Assembly: GCA_905181965.1 (NCBI GenBank)
Contig: CAJIZY010000014.1
Location: forward strand, 123,281-187,280
Length of the DNA stretch: 64,000 nt
Direction of reading: 5' to 3'
Origin: Akkermansiaceae bacterium
GTDB lineage: Bacteria > Verrucomicrobiota > Verrucomicrobiia > Verrucomicrobiales > Akkermansiaceae
Below are positions 18,831-27,044 of the stretch, in pieces (the first letter of the stretch is position 1; every line of letters begins with the position of its first letter). The notes under the pieces are model-generated. The model saw nothing but the letters and a program-made list of their open reading frames with translations. It searched no databases and was not told the DNA's origin. The translations under genes were made by a program, and so were the position numbers.

Positions 18831-20199
18831 TTATTGGCTCTGTAGTCTGGTGAGGAGCTTCTTGGCGAGACCGGGTTCTTCCTTGGCGAGGTTCTTTGTT
18901 TCTCCTTCGGGAGTGGTGTGGTCGTAGAGTTCGAGGTGGCCGTCTTTGTGGGCGATGAGGCGGTGAGTTGCGGTGCGGAGTGTGCGTGCCCTGTTGCTGT
19001 AGGAAATGGCTGTGTTATCGGAGACAGCTTTTGGATCCTTGAGGAGAGGTAGGAGACTGGAACCGTCTAGGTAGTCGGGTTTTTTAAGATCGACGAGGTC
19101 GCAGAGGGTCGGGAAGAGATCGATAGTTTCTACGATTGAATTTGTGATTTCACCGGGTTTTTGAATGACGGGGTCTACGATGATCAGGGGTGAGCGCAGG
19201 GATTCCTCAAAGAGGGAGTGCTTCCCCCAAATGGCGTGCTCGCCGAGGTGCCAGCCATGGTCACCCCAGATGATAATAAGGGTATTTTTGCGGAGGCCGA
19301 GTTCGTTGAGGCGGTTGATAATTTTACCAACTTGGGCATCTGCGTAGCTTACACAGGCCGCATAGTGCTTGCGGACTTCGGTGGCGAAAGCGTCATCCTT
19401 GTTCGGATCTTTTCCCCAGCGGTTGTATTTCATGAACTCACCGGAGCCGTGCCAAGTGGTTTTCCCTTCGGGTTTATTAGGATGAGAGATGGGTGGGAGC
19501 TTGGCGTCCTTGTAGGGCCTCAAGTATTTCGCGGGAGCGCCGAAAGGGGAGGTGGGGGCGAAGGATGCCGGTGGCAAGAAAGAATGGTTTATCGGCTTTT
19601 GAAAGTAGGTCGAGTTGGTTGAGGGTCTCATCGACGGCGATGCCATCGGGGTAGATTTCATCAGGACCTGCGATGGACTGGAAGAGGTCCATGTCTTTGG
19701 CGTTTTTACGGATCTCGCCGTTAGCGAGGCCGTGCATCCAGCCGCGCGGGTGTTGCCATTTACCGGAGGGGAGAAGGTGGCGATCCCAAGATTGGGGCAT
19801 TTCGGGTTTGGAGTCGTCGTCCCAGTCTTTGCCGCCGCGTCCACCTGGGTGGTGGCTGACTTTGCCAACTGAAACGGTGGTGTAGCCGTTTTCACGAAAA
19901 TAGGCCGGAAGAGATGGGTTTTTGATTTTGTTAGCGCGAGCGAAGAGTGCTCCGTTTCCTCCGGGGCCATAGGTGCCGGTTAGAAGCGCGTAGCGCGAGG
20001 CTCCGCAAGTCGGGGCTTGCACGTAGTGGCGGGTGAAGGCTCGGCCGCGCTTAGCTAGGGCGTCGATATTTGGTGAGTGGATATAGTCGACGCCGAAGCT
20101 TTTGAGTTCTGGGCGGAGGTCATCGATACAAATAAGGAGAATATTTTTCTCAGCAAATGTTTTACTCACTAAGATAAAAAGAACAAGGAGGACTCTCAT
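18831..20199 (-). pseudogene. Secreted sulfatase (iduronate-2-sulfatase-like) with +1 frameshift
   Basis: From the ATG at 20199 a signal peptide ([16 protein letters not shown]) leads into a sulfatase N-terminus with [10 protein letters not shown] and the active-site motif C65-G-A-S-R69 (YALLTGTYG follows). The frame is lost after ILRPHLPF and continues one base on as [12 protein letters not shown], through WGDHGWHLGEHAIWGKHSLF and on to the stop at 18831. A surplus base in the run corresponding to + strand 19543-19549 (TTT/CCCC on the coding strand) explains it. The joined product is about 455 residues, normal for the family. The motif has Ala where the usual C-x-P-x-R has Pro, a variant seen in some sulfatases. 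It lies 33 bases from the subtilase gene in the same direction. Confidence 0.88.
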
Positions 20200-20232
20200 A
20201 AGGAAGAAGCTTATGAAAGCAATCAGGTAACG

Positions 20233-22479
20233 TCACTTTGAAATCTTAATTCTAAAAAATTGTTTTTGCGTCGGATCGAGAATCAGTTCACGAGTTTCAA
20301 AGGTTTCGTTCGTAAAGGCTGTCCTGGTTGGGCTGTTGAGCCAGCTCCCAGCGAGATTTGAGGATCTTGTGAGGGAGTATCGAATGTCCGATTTTGCTAA
20401 GTCTTGTGTGAAGCGGACCTTACTTTGACCATCGGATTTTATGATTCTTGGTTCTCCCGGGAGCGTTGCTTCAGGTTTTTTGGGGTCGCCGGCGAAGGCG
20501 TATTCAAGAAGGTTGTCGCGGCCGTCAAGATCAGGGTCGGCAAGTTCACCAGAGATGGCGTTGTTCCTCGATTCCGCTTGAGTGAAATTTTCTTCAACCC
20601 AGCTTCGGTATCCTCTGGATTGGGTTCCGTGAAGGGTAAGGTTAGCGCTCCGAAGGGTGCCGGTATCAGAGGCAAAGTTATCGATGACTTGCAGAGTCCA
20701 AGTACCAATGGAGCTCTCACCCCAGTGGCGTACAGAGAGGAGGGGATATTTATCATAACCTTTTTCGGAGCTATCGCTAGTTGTAGCGAGGATGCTTTGG
20801 GTGCCGTCGGGTGAGGTGAGTATGATTTTCAGGTCTCCCCGATAGCTGTGATTGATGTCGATGGTAAGAATTACGTGTTCCACCCTAAGTTCTTCGCCGG
20901 TGACCTCAAAGGAGTGGGTGACTCCGTTTTGATTATCATCGGGGATGGCGAGATTGATGGAAGGTGAGTTAAAGTCTTGTTGTTTTCGGTTGGTCAGATT
21001 GGTCCAGTCTTTGGCGATCGTAATGGCAGCCGCCGCATCGATCATTCCAGCTCCGTATCCGTGGTGGAAGTGAAAGCCAGCTCCGTTATTAGACCAACCG
21101 GAACTCGAGGAATCAACCTTGCGAGCGGAGCGAATGAGAACCTCTTGGACGTCGCGCCAACCAAGGGTTGGATTTGCTTCGAGAATCAGGGCGATGACTC
21201 CTGAAATAAGCGGAGCAGCCGAGGAAGTGCCACCGAAAAGATTGGTGTAATCGCCATCAGTGGAGATGGTTGTGGTTGTGATTGCGGGGTCACCATCGTA
21301 GTCATCGGATGGAGCTGAGATCACGACATTTGCTCCGGACTCGGAGTAATAGGATTGCTCACCTGTAAAATTGATGGCGCCTACACCAATCGTTTCGGGT
21401 TGATTGACGTAGCCATCAAAGTTGGCGTAATCAAAAACGTCGCGTCCATTTCCGGCGCTCCAGACGAAGATCGTGCCCTTACCGTTGCGTCCATTTCGAG
21501 CGCTGTGTTGCAAGGCGGAGACCACAAGTGGATCGGCTTTAAAGCTGGTCTCACCGTCGTCTGGTTCACCCCAGCTGTTGTTGCTTATATCAATCACGTT
21601 AGTCCGCCATGAGAGTGCTTCGGCCTCTTCGTCGGGAGAGACTTCGTCGGCGAGAAGTTTTAGTCCGACGAGGTTGGCTTCGGGTGCTACTCCGGTGACC
21701 CCGATGCTGTTATTTCCTTTGGCCGCGATGACGCCAGCAACGCTTGTTCCGTGGCTATAAAAAGTTCCATCTCCCTGCAGCTCTAATGGCGGAGTTGGGT
21801 CATTTGGAGAGTTGTCATTCCAATCGTGATCGATCTCGGAATTGATGTTTGGCGCGAGGTCTTCGTGGCTGACTTGGATCCCATCGTCGACGACCGAAAC
21901 GGTAATGCCGGTCCCGAGAAATTCATCCCAAACCTTACTTAGGTTGGCGTCAATTCCGGCGACGCTTCCGTTTTGGCCGGTGTTGTTGAGGTGCCATTGA
22001 TAGGACCTGTTTGTGTTGTTCCAAGCAAAGCGGGGATCGTTTGGAATGAGCTTGCGAAAGCGACGTTTAGCAAGGAGAGGCCTGGCGGATCTGATACCGG
22101 GAAGGGCCCGGGCAAAAGGGAGTTGGGCGAGTGGATTACTTGCGAGTGGGTAGGTTAAGATAAGATCTTTTTCTGAGTAGGGTGTGACTTTAAATGAGGA
22201 AGCTCCAAGGGCTTTGGCAATCGCTTCGGGTGAGATCGTGCCATCGATCTCAAGGTGGAGGCGGGGAGTAAGGATCCGGCGATTTTTGACGGTTGGAAGT
22301 TCGCCCTTTGGATGGAGAACGATTTCGTGGTCTTTGGCGCGAAAATAATACCCTAGTATTGAATCTTCAACTGTCCAAGTCTTCAGGCCATTGCCATCAT
22401 TGAAGGTATATTCGCTGGGGGATTGTGCCTTGCTAGCGAGGATTCCAAGAATAAAAACGAGGATTAGAAGGTAAGGCAT
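20233..22479 (-). CDS. Secreted subtilisin/kexin-like protease (S8) with P-domain
   Basis: 748 residues. A signal peptide (MPYLLILVFILGILASKAQS) and a prodomain of about 130 residues precede the S8 catalytic domain. Triad: Asp198 in VSVVDDGIQ, His243 in YSHGTSVAGV, Ser419 in GGTSSAAP, with the oxyanion Asn344 in SAGNG. The VDDG signature and the order of blocks match the kexin/proprotein-convertase branch. The following P-domain (about 515-635; ENFTQAE marks its end) supports this. The C-terminal 100 residues form the DPDLDGRDNLLEYAF calcium-type repeat plus the small comparison domain often found on secreted verrucomicrobial proteins. It probably degrades or matures exported proteins. It is transcribed away from phhB. 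Confidence 0.95.
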   Translation of the reverse strand: MPYLLILVFILGILASKAQSPSEYTFNDGNGLKTWTVEDSILGYYFRAKDHEIVLHPKGELPTVKNRRILTPRLHLEIDGTISPEAIAKALGASSFKVTPYSEKDLILTYPLASNPLAQLPFARALPGIRSARPLLAKRRFRKLIPNDPRFAWNNTNRSYQWHLNNTGQNGSVAGIDANLSKVWDEFLGTGITVSVVDDGIQVSHEDLAPNINSEIDHDWNDNSPNDPTPPLELQGDGTFYSHGTSVAGVIAAKGNNSIGVTGVAPEANLVGLKLLADEVSPDEEAEALSWRTNVIDISNNSWGEPDDGETSFKADPLVVSALQHSARNGRNGKGTIFVWSAGNGRDVFDYANFDGYVNQPETIGVGAINFTGEQSYYSESGANVVISAPSDDYDGDPAITTTTISTDGDYTNLFGGTSSAAPLISGVIALILEANPTLGWRDVQEVLIRSARKVDSSSSGWSNNGAGFHFHHGYGAGMIDAAAAITIAKDWTNLTNRKQQDFNSPSINLAIPDDNQNGVTHSFEVTGEELRVEHVILTIDINHSYRGDLKIILTSPDGTQSILATTSDSSEKGYDKYPLLSVRHWGESSIGTWTLQVIDNFASDTGTLRSANLTLHGTQSRGYRSWVEENFTQAESRNNAISGELADPDLDGRDNLLEYAFAGDPKKPEATLPGEPRIIKSDGQSKVRFTQDLAKSDIRYSLTRSSNLAGSWLNSPTRTAFTNETFETRELILDPTQKQFFRIKISK

Positions 22480-22579
22480 GGTGGAGGTTTTGGCTCTGTT
22501 AAGAATAAGATACGAATTGAAGAGCGGAGGGCGGGGAAATTTAATCCACGTTTTCTAGTAGATAGCTGGTATTTTTGTC

Positions 22580-22867
22580 ATGACTTTGCTCATGGGTAAA
22601 ATACTAACTTCTGAAGAGGTGGCGCAGAGCTTAGAGGGACTTGAGTCTTGGGCGATTGTGGAGGGCCAGTTGATCAAAGTTTTTAGGTTCGGAGACTATT
22701 TGAAGGGAATTGAGTTTGCGGGACGATGTGGGAAGATCGCGGAGGAGATGAACCATCACCCTGATTTGTTGATCCAATGGCGGAAGGTCACGGTTTCGAT
22801 TTCGACACATTCGGCGGGGGGATTGACGGCTCTGGATTTTGAGTTCGCGAACAAGATTGAAGGGTGA
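22580..22867 (+). CDS. phhB: Pterin-4a-carbinolamine dehydratase
   Basis: 95 residues from the ATG at 22580, or 91 from the ATG at 22592 (MGKILTSEEVAQSLEGL), which matches the usual family start better. The signature E-x3-H-H-P is present as EEMNHHPDLL, followed by the conserved W and the THSAGGLTALD block. The enzyme dehydrates 4a-hydroxytetrahydropterin during pterin cofactor recycling, classically with phenylalanine hydroxylase. No hydroxylase is present here, so it stands alone. It is divergent from the subtilase gene over a 100-base shared upstream region and convergent with the CPBP gene. Confidence 0.93.
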   Translation: MTLLMGKILTSEEVAQSLEGLESWAIVEGQLIKVFRFGDYLKGIEFAGRCGKIAEEMNHHPDLLIQWRKVTVSISTHSAGGLTALDFEFANKIEG

Positions 22868-22927
22868 ACTTTCAATATTAGGATTTTGAGAGAAAGCGCT
22901 GGGGCGATCGGTTAAAAGTCATCTTGT

Positions 22928-23716
22928 TTAGAGGCGGAGCATTTCGAAGGTGGCGATCCCGTTGTTAACGGCGTGCATCCAGACGGGGACCCAGAGATTT
23001 CCTGTTTTTTCACGGGCAAGCCCGAGGATTAGACCAAGGCAAAAAATGTAGGCAATGATGACGGGGGGATATTGAAGGTGAAGAATAGCCCAGAAGAAGG
23101 AAGTCAGGACAAGGGTTCCCCGCAGGCCGAGTTTAGAGGCCCGCCAGCCCCGCCAGAGTGCCCCGCGAAACATAAATTCTTCAACAAGTGGGGCTCCAAT
23201 AGCGACTCCGAGAAACAAGAGGATTGGGAATTGGGTTGTGTTTGCCATGGTCACCATGGATTCGTCTGGACCATCGATTCCAAGAAAGGGGGCGAGAAGT
23301 CCAAAAAGGAGAGAGCAGGCAATGGTGATGGCAGCCCAAAATGGCCACTGCCACCATTTGACCCGATTGTTGCCCAAATATCCCCAACCGGTGTAATTTG
23401 GCCGAATTTTCCCGACCATCCAGCAAAGTGGGCACACGAAAAATATTGAGATGAAAGCGACTGTTCCAGCGATATCACCATCTAAGGCGAGTGCGAGTAA
23501 TTCACTTTCGACAGTGCCGGAGTTCTTCATCTTGTCAAAGACCCCTCGGTGAAAGGCAGCGATGATTATGCCAATGCTAACCACGAATTGCCATGCGAAG
23601 AAAATGACGACGGCCCACAGTAAGGTCCACCAACCATTCCAAGGAGTTTTTGTAGCTCCTGGTAAAGGGGGAGGAGTGACGACAGGAGTTGGGGGGTGGT
23701 AAGGATCTTCCTTCAT
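22928..23716 (-). CDS. CPBP-family intramembrane metalloprotease
   Basis: 262 residues with a proline-rich cytoplasmic N-terminus (PPTPVVTPPPLPG) and about six to seven hydrophobic segments. The CPBP (CAAX protease/bacteriocin-processing, Rce1-like) motifs are all visible: E179-E180-x3-R184 in VEEFMFRGALWRGW, a histidine in WAILHLQYPP, and the H-x3-N motif in WMHAVNNG. Such proteins act as integral-membrane endopeptidases in protein processing or peptide immunity; the substrate is unknown. It stands alone between phhB and the divergent PpiC operon. Confidence 0.93.
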   Translation of the reverse strand: MKEDPYHPPTPVVTPPPLPGATKTPWNGWWTLLWAVVIFFAWQFVVSIGIIIAAFHRGVFDKMKNSGTVESELLALALDGDIAGTVAFISIFFVCPLCWMVGKIRPNYTGWGYLGNNRVKWWQWPFWAAITIACSLLFGLLAPFLGIDGPDESMVTMANTTQFPILLFLGVAIGAPLVEEFMFRGALWRGWRASKLGLRGTLVLTSFFWAILHLQYPPVIIAYIFCLGLILGLAREKTGNLWVPVWMHAVNNGIATFEMLRL

Positions 23717-23829
23717 AGGTCGTTTGCGCTGTGAGGCTGGCTAGTGGTTCCGGAAGAGTAAATGCTGATTTGCCAAGTGAGATGTGAAAAACGGGTGGCG
23801 TTTTTGAGAAGGGTGGGCAAGGGTTTGGC

Positions 23830-24702
23830 ATGCTTCGAGTGAATGGAGAGTTGGTCGATCAGGAATTGGTGGAAGAAACCTTTCACCGGGTGAAGACAGC
23901 TGAAGAGCAAAGAGTTCAGGTTTCGTGCTGCGAGCGTGATCCAGAATTTTATGAGCAGGCCGAACAGGAGGTGGCGGATTCAATCTTGATTGCGCAGGAA
24001 GCGGAGAAACGATTTGAAGAAATCCCGGAGGAAGAGGTGACGCCCAAGCTCAAGGAAATGATCGATGCTTATCGCGAGCATGGAGCATCGTGGGACATGT
24101 TGGACGCGCAGCGTGATATGATGCGTCATGAAATTTCGGCTTCACTTCGGATGGATAAGTTGATTGCTGATTTGCTTGGCGATGATAATGCGGTGAGCGA
24201 GGAAGAAGTGAGGGCATTCTACGATGAGCACCGAAAAGAATACCAGACTCCAGCCGAGGCGCGAAGTTTACACTTGATGAAGACTTTGAATGAGGAGACG
24301 ACGTCGGATGAGGTGTTCTCGAAGCTTTGCGTCGTACGTGAAGAAATTTTGGAGGGTGGCGATTTTGAGGAAATAGCAAAGCGGGAGACCGAGAAGTCGA
24401 CGGGCGAGCTGGATCTAGGGTGGATTTCTCTGGATCGGCCCACAAACCCTTTCGAGGCAACTTTATTTTCGATGCGTGATGGTGAGGTTTCTCCGGTGAT
24501 TGTTTACGAGCATGCGATGCATTTAGTGAAGGTGGTTGAGTTAAAGCCAGAGCAGGTGGTGCCTTTTGAAGAGGTAAAGGAGGAGCTTGAGAATCGTGCA
24601 TTGGCCCGGAAGCGAAGGGACGCCCTGCAATCTCTGGCAGTAGAGCTTCGCAAAGATGCGGTGATAGAAAAGATCGACACCACTAACGAAGATGAGAATT
24701 AA
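23830..24702 (+). CDS. PpiC/parvulin-type peptidyl-prolyl isomerase, first gene of the ApbE-DUF3570 operon
   Basis: 290 residues. The N-terminal 120 residues are SurA-like helical sequence and the parvulin domain covers about 135-240 (YQTPAEARSLHLMK at its start; GELDLGWISLDRP and EHAMHLVKVVELKP at its end). A charged helix closes the protein. Unlike most exported parvulins it has no signal peptide: it starts directly MLRVNGELVDQELVEE, and no better upstream start is present. It is 6 bases ahead of the DUF3570 barrel gene. Position suggests a chaperone for one of the operon products, but the apparent cytoplasmic location does not fit folding of an outer-membrane barrel. Confidence 0.9.
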   Translation: MLRVNGELVDQELVEETFHRVKTAEEQRVQVSCCERDPEFYEQAEQEVADSILIAQEAEKRFEEIPEEEVTPKLKEMIDAYREHGASWDMLDAQRDMMRHEISASLRMDKLIADLLGDDNAVSEEEVRAFYDEHRKEYQTPAEARSLHLMKTLNEETTSDEVFSKLCVVREEILEGGDFEEIAKRETEKSTGELDLGWISLDRPTNPFEATLFSMRDGEVSPVIVYEHAMHLVKVVELKPEQVVPFEEVKEELENRALARKRRDALQSLAVELRKDAVIEKIDTTNEDEN

Positions 24703-24708
24703 TATCGC

Positions 24709-25881
24709 ATGAATTTCTGCCGCATATTTTATCCTGCTCTTCCTATTCTCTCGGTAGGAACGGCTTCCTCTCAGGAGGCTCTCCGTTATCGTTATCAATT
24801 TTATGACGAAGAGGATGGGCGGATCGACGTCGAGTCTCATTATTTAGATTACCAATTTTCGTGGGGAGAGTGGGGGGAGACTTCCGCAAGTTTACGTCTG
24901 GCAGTCGACAGCTTGACTGGGATGACTCCAACAGGGACGCATGCAGCGGGCGATCCTGACGATTGGCTTTTTCAGACAATTACAGACGAGCGCCGTGTGA
25001 GCGTTGCGACGATTGAGCACGAACTGGACGACTATACCTTATCTTTCGAATACGCTCACAGTAAAGAGACCGACTATCGTTCCAACGCAGTGACGGGAAA
25101 TGTGAGCCGGCAATTTAATCAGAACAATACGACGGTGACGGCGGGTGCAGCCTTTGCCTTTGACGAAGTTTTGGCGACTCCGTTCACGAATAACTTTGAG
25201 GATCAGGATAAGAATACGGTCGATCTTAATATTGGGATTTCGCAAATCCTAAGCCGCAATACGCTCTTTGATCTCAATTTAGGATATGGTCGTAATAAAG
25301 GATATCTTGGTGATCCCTATCGCCGGATTTCCCAGATTCGGACAGTTGTGATTGACGGGATCTTTGGGCCTCGTGAAGTGACTGACACATTCGATTATGC
25401 GGAGAACCGGCCCGACCAACTAGATCGTTTCGTGACAAAGGCCAGTGTCAGGCATTACTTCCAGCAGGCCAACGCCGCGCTGAAATGCTCTTACCGGTTT
25501 TTTGCAAATACGAATAGCGTGGAGGGACATACCTTTGAGGTGAAGTGGATTCAGGAGATTAATCAGCAGTTAAGTCTAACCCCATATGTGCGGTATTACC
25601 GGCAGAGCGAGGCGGATTTTTATTACACTTCACTCACCGGAACGGGGCTCGATGGGACTGATCGGATCGACGGGGGTGGGGCAAATTACTCCTCGGATTA
25701 TCGCCTCTCCAAGCTGGAGGCACTCACATACGGGGTGCGATTCGCTTGGGAGCCGATTGAGAATATGACGCTTGATCTGCAATGGGAGCGCTATGAGATG
25801 GAGGGTTTAAACCCGCAAACTCCTGCGTCCTTTTTTCCCTCCGCAAATGTCCTCTCGCTTGGAGCACAGTTCCGTTTCTGA
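24709..25881 (+). CDS. DUF3570 outer-membrane beta-barrel protein
   Basis: 390 residues: a signal peptide (to about SSQEA) followed by continuous amphipathic beta-strands and a terminal Phe (LGAQFRF), as in outer-membrane barrels. The family is recognised from the start ALRYRYQFYDEEDGRIDV, the D-x-x-T-G block AVDSLTGMTPTGTH (residues 66-78) and the pattern of strands. DUF3570 genes are repeatedly found with apbE and DUF4266 genes, as here, and the function of the group is not established. The D67-S-L-T-G-M-T73 sequence resembles the D-x-x-[ST]-G-[AS]-T site that ApbE modifies with FMN in NqrB, NqrC and RnfG. That resemblance is my inference. It sits 7 bases from apbE and 6 from ppiC. Confidence 0.88.
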   Translation: MNFCRIFYPALPILSVGTASSQEALRYRYQFYDEEDGRIDVESHYLDYQFSWGEWGETSASLRLAVDSLTGMTPTGTHAAGDPDDWLFQTITDERRVSVATIEHELDDYTLSFEYAHSKETDYRSNAVTGNVSRQFNQNNTTVTAGAAFAFDEVLATPFTNNFEDQDKNTVDLNIGISQILSRNTLFDLNLGYGRNKGYLGDPYRRISQIRTVVIDGIFGPREVTDTFDYAENRPDQLDRFVTKASVRHYFQQANAALKCSYRFFANTNSVEGHTFEVKWIQEINQQLSLTPYVRYYRQSEADFYYTSLTGTGLDGTDRIDGGGANYSSDYRLSKLEALTYGVRFAWEPIENMTLDLQWERYEMEGLNPQTPASFFPSANVLSLGAQFRF

Positions 25882-25888
25882 TTAAACG

Positions 25889-26833
25889 ATGAATACCAAT
25901 CTGACCGGCGGGCTTTTTAAGCTAAATTTCAAGGCGCTGGGGACGGTGTGTGAGGTTCAATTTCGGGCTGAATCGGTTGAGATTGCGAAAGAGTTTCGCA
26001 AGTCGGCATTGGGATGGTTGCGGGATTTTGAGGAGCAGTGGTCTCGGTTTAAACCCACTAGTCTGCTGTGCCGGATCAATGCAGAAGCTGGGCGCTCGGG
26101 GGTCGAAATTTCGAAAGCTGACGAGGAAATTTTAAAGCTCTGCGATCATACCTTTCAGATTTCAGGGGGTTTGAATGACCCGACTTCATTGCCACTCACC
26201 AGTTTGTGGGACCGGGCCGGAAGAGAGGATCGGATGCCTTCAAGTGAGGAGATTGAGGAAGCAAAGAATTTGATTTCGTGGCCTATGGTTGAGTGGGGGG
26301 ATGGAAAGGCCTTCTTGCCCGAAAAAGGAATGGCGCTAGAGATTGGGGGGTTTGGAAAGGAATATGCGGTGGATCGTCTTATCGGTTTTGCAAAGCGTTT
26401 GGGAATTGTTGATTGCTTGGTCGATCTGGGGCGCGATGTGTCAGCGCTTGGGCAACCACCAACTGGACCGGTTTGGGTAGTTGGGATTGAGGACGCAAAA
26501 GAGGAAGACGCGGTGGCGTTTCGCTTGGCAGTGAGCGGCAAAGGTTTGGCGACCTCAGGGAATGGACGGAGGTATCGGATGATCAAAGGGAAGAAGTTTG
26601 GCCACATCATTGATCCGAGAAGCGGTTGGCCAGCTGAGAATAATCTCCTGACTGCTTCTTGCTTGGCAGATGACTGTTTGACAGCGGGCATTTTATCGAC
26701 GAATGCTTGTATTGTCGGGAAGAATGAAGGATTAGAAAACATCGAGCGTAGCTTTGGTGTCGATGCCGTCCTTCAAACGACCAGTAATAACGTTCATAGC
26801 TCCAATATTCATCGATATGTCCTTGGCTCTTAA
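25889..26833 (+). CDS. apbE: ApbE-family FAD:protein FMN transferase
   Basis: 314 residues. ApbE motifs in order: FKALGTVCEV near the start, the NDPTSLPLTSLWDRAG block (equivalent of FDPTxGPL), IGGFGKEYAVDR (equivalent of GGIAKGYAVD), DLGRDVSALG, SGNGRRYRMI, and the flavin/Mg block HIIDPRSGWP followed by LTASCLADDCLTAGILST. The enzyme transfers FMN from FAD to a Thr in a D-x-x-[ST]-G-[AS]-T motif of an acceptor protein. No signal peptide or lipobox is evident at the chosen ATG, unlike periplasmic ApbE; an export signal could be missed if the real start is elsewhere. The 3' end overlaps the DUF4266 gene by 17 bases, so the products are probably made together. Confidence 0.93.
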   Translation: MNTNLTGGLFKLNFKALGTVCEVQFRAESVEIAKEFRKSALGWLRDFEEQWSRFKPTSLLCRINAEAGRSGVEISKADEEILKLCDHTFQISGGLNDPTSLPLTSLWDRAGREDRMPSSEEIEEAKNLISWPMVEWGDGKAFLPEKGMALEIGGFGKEYAVDRLIGFAKRLGIVDCLVDLGRDVSALGQPPTGPVWVVGIEDAKEEDAVAFRLAVSGKGLATSGNGRRYRMIKGKKFGHIIDPRSGWPAENNLLTASCLADDCLTAGILSTNACIVGKNEGLENIERSFGVDAVLQTTSNNVHSSNIHRYVLGS

Positions 26834-27032
26834 GATATTTGCAGCGCTTGCGCTTCTTTTTCCCTCCTGCACCGTGGTGTCAACACCAGAGGAGCGAAGT
26901 AATCTAGCTACTAAAGTGATGTCGCCGGAGCGCGATCCTCTTGGTGAGGCGATGTCCGACCACTTGTATTTTTCTCGTGAAGCTTCCCAGGGAGGAAATG
27001 GAATCGGCGGTGGGGGTTGCGGCTGTAATTAG
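26817..27032 (+). CDS. DUF4266 small lipoprotein with Gly/Cys tail
   Basis: 71 residues from the ATG at 26817. That start gives a hydrophobic leader (MSLALKIFAALALLFPSC) with a lipobox-like cysteine at 18. DUF4266 is recognised by ERDPLGEAMSDHLYFSREAS and the glycine-rich end GGNGIGGGGCGCN. The tail leaves two cysteines in a very flexible stretch, which suggests metal or cofactor binding or post-translational modification; neither is demonstrated. It is an invariant-looking partner of DUF3570 and ApbE genes. It overlaps apbE by 17 bases and precedes the next gene by 12. Confidence 0.85.
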   Translation: MSLALKIFAALALLFPSCTVVSTPEERSNLATKVMSPERDPLGEAMSDHLYFSREASQGGNGIGGGGCGCN

Positions 27033-27044
27033 ATTTTTAGAAGC

